From: Paracoccaceae bacterium
GTDB lineage: Bacteria > Pseudomonadota > Alphaproteobacteria > Rhodobacterales > Rhodobacteraceae
Reading direction: 5' to 3'
DNA: 9,618 bases
Assembly: GCA_902525995.1 (NCBI GenBank)
Contig: CABZJG010000060.1
Location: forward strand, 1-9,618
A program made the position numbers and the translations under genes. Below, in pieces: positions 7,281 to 9,618 of this stretch; positions within the stretch are counted from its first letter, which is position 1; every line of letters begins with the position of its first letter. The notes beneath the pieces are model-generated. The model saw nothing but the letters and a program-made list of their open reading frames with translations. It did no database searches and was not told the origin of the DNA.

Positions 7281-8522
7281 TCAGGTGGCCTTTGGTTGGT
7301 TCGTGCGTCGGGAAAAAGGCGGCGCTTTGCCATAGGTGAGCGCACGCCACAGCCATTCGGCCGGCCCATATCGGTAGCGTGCAAGCCACCACGGCGATAG
7401 CCAAAGCTGAAACACCCAGATGAGCAGCACCACACTATAAAGCTCGGTTCTGTGCAATTCGCCCAAAAGCCCAAAGCCAATACCGGAAAAAATAAACAGG
7501 CAGATCAGCGATTGCATCAGGTAATTGGTAAGCGCCATACGCCCAACGGCGGCCAATTTGCGGCCAATGCCAAACCGGCGCATAGCTAGGATTAAAACGC
7601 CAAGCCATCCAAGTGCCACGCCCAAACGCCCAAGTTGATATGTGGGTTTGAAGAAAGGAAAGCTTGCCAAAATATCAAAATCAGACGCAATCATCAGATA
7701 AATTTCATAGGCATTGATGGTAAGCCCGACGCCGAAACCCGCAAGAGCGGTGAACAGGTAAAACCGGTCAGAATGCGCGCCTTGCAGGACCCGATAGCGA
7801 TAAAGCGCCATGCCGATGCACATAAACACCAAAGCGTCCCACAACATAAGCATTGGAACAATTTTAAACAACACTTCAGTATATGCCGCTACCGACCAAG
7901 ACATAAGCGCTAAAAAAGATCCTGTCCGCTGTGCAATTTTGGCCTGTTTGGCGGCTTCGCTCGGGGCAAACATATCATAAAACTCGGCCCAACCTGCAGC
8001 GGCCTCAGCGTTGTGGTTTGCGGCGCTCCGTAAAAACTCAAGGCCAAAATTTAGCGCAGCCGAATAGGCGCAAAGACAGGCAAACAGCACCCCACTGAGT
8101 ATGGCCAACCCCTTAGCGCTCATATTGCGCAGAAAATACAAAACAAATCCGGCCAGCGCATAGGTGAAAAGAATATCGCCCGACCACATCAAGACATAGC
8201 CATTAATGAGACCAAAGATCAGCAGCCAAAATGTGCGTTTGAAATGCAATCTTCCACGGTCTTCGCCGCGCTCCAGGAACAGTAAAACACCTGCGCCGAA
8301 CAGCATTGAAAACAATGCCCGCATGGCGCCTTCTGCGGTCAGTTCAACCGCTCCCCAGATCCAGATATCACTGGGCAGTGAAAACCCTAGAGGCGGGTTA
8401 AAAGCCATCGCTGAAATCGCGCCAAAGCCAAGGATATTAACCAACAAAATACCCAGCAAGGCAAAACCGCGCACCACATCAAGGCTTAGAATTCTGTCAG
8501 TTTCGGTGATGGACTGCTTCAT
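7281..8522 (-). CDS. DUF418 / YeiB-like polytopic membrane protein
   Basis: A 413-residue inner-membrane protein with about ten hydrophobic segments. The N-terminus (RILSLDVVRGFALLGILLVNI, residues 10-30) carries the SLDVxRGFALLGI motif shared by YeiB and heparan-alpha-glucosaminide acetyltransferase-like proteins. The C-terminal DUF418 domain (about 245-400) shows GRMALTNYLMQS, GFGLLGELHR, QLWLSPWWL and GPAEWLWRALTYG. Family relatives are suspected of moving acyl groups across the membrane, but no reaction is established, so function here is unknown. ATG 8522 has GGGA a few bases upstream on the minus strand and starts just ahead of the conserved motif. I see no convincing promoter in the 151-base gap to the lipoprotein gene; it could be read from that gene's promoter. 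It converges with mltG. Confidence 0.88.
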   Translation of the reverse strand: MKQSITETDRILSLDVVRGFALLGILLVNILGFGAISAMAFNPPLGFSLPSDIWIWGAVELTAEGAMRALFSMLFGAGVLLFLERGEDRGRLHFKRTFWLLIFGLINGYVLMWSGDILFTYALAGFVLYFLRNMSAKGLAILSGVLFACLCAYSAALNFGLEFLRSAANHNAEAAAGWAEFYDMFAPSEAAKQAKIAQRTGSFLALMSWSVAAYTEVLFKIVPMLMLWDALVFMCIGMALYRYRVLQGAHSDRFYLFTALAGFGVGLTINAYEIYLMIASDFDILASFPFFKPTYQLGRLGVALGWLGVLILAMRRFGIGRKLAAVGRMALTNYLMQSLICLFIFSGIGFGLLGELHRTELYSVVLLIWVFQLWLSPWWLARYRYGPAEWLWRALTYGKAPPFSRRTNQPKAT

Positions 8523-8673
8523 ATTTTCCCAATTAGATTTTTAAAAGTGCTACAAGATCAGAATTTATTTTTCTTAAGTCCCGTCTTATGGGGGCCGTGG
8601 GGCAGAGTAAACAGGCCAAAACGCTCATATTGTCCAAATATTAGCTTAAGTGCTGCTCTTGCCGGAACATTTT

Positions 8674-8868
8674 TTAAAATTCAAATTCTTGTTCCCAACC
8701 AGCGATAACTTCTGAGGTGTTAGAAGGCGCTGCAGTGTCATTACACGGAAGTTCAGTGTCACACTTAAATTGTTCGATAAAAGGATCAACACAAGAGCCA
8801 TTTGACAATGTGTCACTGCAGGCGCAGAGGGACGCAAATAAAGTCAAGGGGATAGAAAATCGGATCAT
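8674..8868 (-). CDS. Small cysteine-rich candidate lipoprotein
   Basis: A 64-residue product starting MIRFSIPLTLFASLCAC. One positive residue, a short hydrophobic stretch and Leu-Cys-Ala-Cys17 fit a lipoprotein signal peptide, with Cys17 as the lipidated residue. The mature part of about 48 residues has three more cysteines (26, 36, 42), is acidic, and ends WEQEFEF. ATG 8868 is preferred over the in-frame ATG 8898, which would put ten polar residues before the signal and sits almost at the predicted transcription start. No strong Shine-Dalgarno is seen, which lowers confidence. I do not recognise a family. It lies between a wzz-type gene and the DUF418 gene on the same strand, so an envelope role is likely but not shown. 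Confidence 0.6.
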   Translation of the reverse strand: MIRFSIPLTLFASLCACSDTLSNGSCVDPFIEQFKCDTELPCNDTAAPSNTSEVIAGWEQEFEF

Positions 8869-8906
8869 GCTATATTGGGAACTTTCGATATTCCACATTC
8901 AGAACA

Positions 8907-8936
8907 ATTAAAAGCAAGATTTTGCAAAGGTATCAA
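8907..8936 (-). promoter_or_regulatory. Sigma70-type promoter for the small lipoprotein gene
   Basis: On the minus strand TTGATA (8936-8931) and TTTAAT (8912-8907) are each one base from consensus and 18 bases apart. Transcription would start near 8900, about 32 bases before ATG 8868. The element lies between the upstream wzz-type stop and the lipoprotein start, where a promoter is expected. Confidence 0.6.
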
Positions 8937-8974
8937 GCCCCTCGAGGTTAACGATTTATCTGTTCTTTAAGTGA

Positions 8975-9618
8975 CTAGATAGCCTGAGTGAGTTTTCGTT
9001 TGTGCACAGCGCTACGGATCAAAAGAAAAAATGTCCCGGTCATACCGCCCAATACCAGGGATAAGGCAAGGATAAGATTGGTTTTATTGTTTGATGATAC
9101 TTCGGCCAAGTTGAGATCAAATAAAACCTACTGCGTTGGATCATCCGTATCGATCATCTTCCGTGCTGCCAAAAACCGAGAGACAGAGATATCATTTTCC
9201 AACGCGAAAATTTCTTTCTGCAGTGCCGCATATTCTTCGCTCAATGCCAGCCTATCTTCGGGCGCACGGGCTAGAATAAGCGCTTTTTCTTTTTCAATGG
9301 CCTTATAGCCGTGCATATAAAATGGTAGTGATGAGGTTACGCTGAGTGAAAGACCATTTTCTTGCGATCTGAGCAAGCCCTTTGTATTTTGTAAGTCGGT
9401 TGTTGCCGTCAAGTCCTTAGATGCAGCCGCAGCTACACCCAACTCTCTCGCAATGGCAGCCTGTTCGGTTAAAAACAACAGTCTTTGATTGTCTGCGAGC
9501 CGTATACCCTCTTTAATGATATCTTTTTGCAGGTTGGCGTTTTCAATTTTGATTGCAAGTTTGCTTCGAACCCCCTCTGCGAATTGATTAATATCTTGGG
9601 CAAGCGTTGCTTTTACAT
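8975..9618 (-). pseudogene. Wzz-type polysaccharide chain-length determinant, 3' part, interrupted by an in-frame TAG
   Basis: Wzz/PCP proteins are inner-membrane proteins with a large periplasmic coiled-coil domain that set the length of O-antigen or other surface polysaccharide. The gene enters from the right edge. The first 162 codons show the family pattern: a long charged helix with LQKDIIKEGIRLADNQRLL, then LTEQAAIARELGV, and later FYMHGYKAIEKEKALI. After Thr-Gln at 9131 there is TAG at 9128-9130, but the same frame continues for 50 codons to a second TAG at 8975-8977. Those codons encode NLILALSLVLGGMTG followed by FFLLIRSAVHKRK, which is the expected second membrane helix and basic cytoplasmic tail. 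The interruption is therefore a nonsense codon within the gene. A product ending at 9128 would lack the C-terminal anchor. Pseudogene, natural variant, readthrough or base-call error remain open. Confidence 0.8.

Noticed and set aside
8627..8641. ATATT-GTCCA-AATAT inverted repeat downstream of the small lipoprotein gene as a terminator
   Set aside because: The stem is five A-T pairs only and no T-run follows on the minus strand.
8988..9308. Plus-strand open frame opposite the Wzz-type gene
   Set aside because: It is Ser/Arg-rich without domain features, and the minus strand explains the sequence.
1..9618. Search for a novel defence, mobile or biosynthetic system
   Set aside because: No integrase, transposase, toxin-antitoxin pair, repeat array or unfamiliar multi-gene operon could be supported; most genes are housekeeping or known envelope families.

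Overview
The window looks like chromosomal DNA of an alphaproteobacterium, most likely a Rhodobacterales/Roseobacter-group member of moderate GC. The basis is the gene order fabD-fabG-acpP-fabF-mltG and the protein flavours: a DUF599 membrane protein, a FabF with HGTSTMAD in place of the usual HGTSTPxGD, and Roseobacter-like Wzz and amidase sequence. The genus is inference only; no rRNA or other marker is present.

Layout: (1) 53-1473 (+) is an amidase-signature enzyme split by what looks like a one-base deletion near 1162. (2) 1568-2263 (+) is a four-helix DUF599 membrane protein. (3) 2407-7226 (+) is the fatty-acid synthesis cluster: fabD (TTG start), fabG, a 299-base gap with a candidate promoter and a long leader, acpP, a strong intrinsic terminator, fabF, and mltG, which overlaps fabF by one base. 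(4) 7281-8522 (-) is a DUF418/YeiB-like polytopic membrane protein, convergent with mltG. (5) 8674-8868 (-) is a small cysteine-rich candidate lipoprotein with a good sigma70-type promoter just upstream. (6) 8975 to the right edge (-) is the C-terminal part of a Wzz-type chain-length determinant. It is interrupted by an in-frame TAG at 9128-9130, after which 50 codons continue in the same frame with the expected second membrane helix.

How they work together: FabD loads malonyl groups onto AcpP, FabF condenses malonyl-AcpP with acyl-AcpP, and FabG reduces the resulting 3-ketoacyl-AcpP. AcpP is needed in large molar excess, and the separate promoter region and the terminator around acpP fit that. 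MltG trims nascent glycan strands at the inner membrane and is co-transcribed with fabF. The minus-strand genes on the right appear to be cell-envelope functions and are visibly more AT-rich between genes.

I do not see an undescribed multi-gene system here. The best second looks are the two broken reading frames (amidase and Wzz), the small lipoprotein, and the acpP leader with a 12-codon ORF whose stop overlaps the acpP start codon. No tRNA, rRNA, CRISPR array, insertion sequence or attachment site was recognised.
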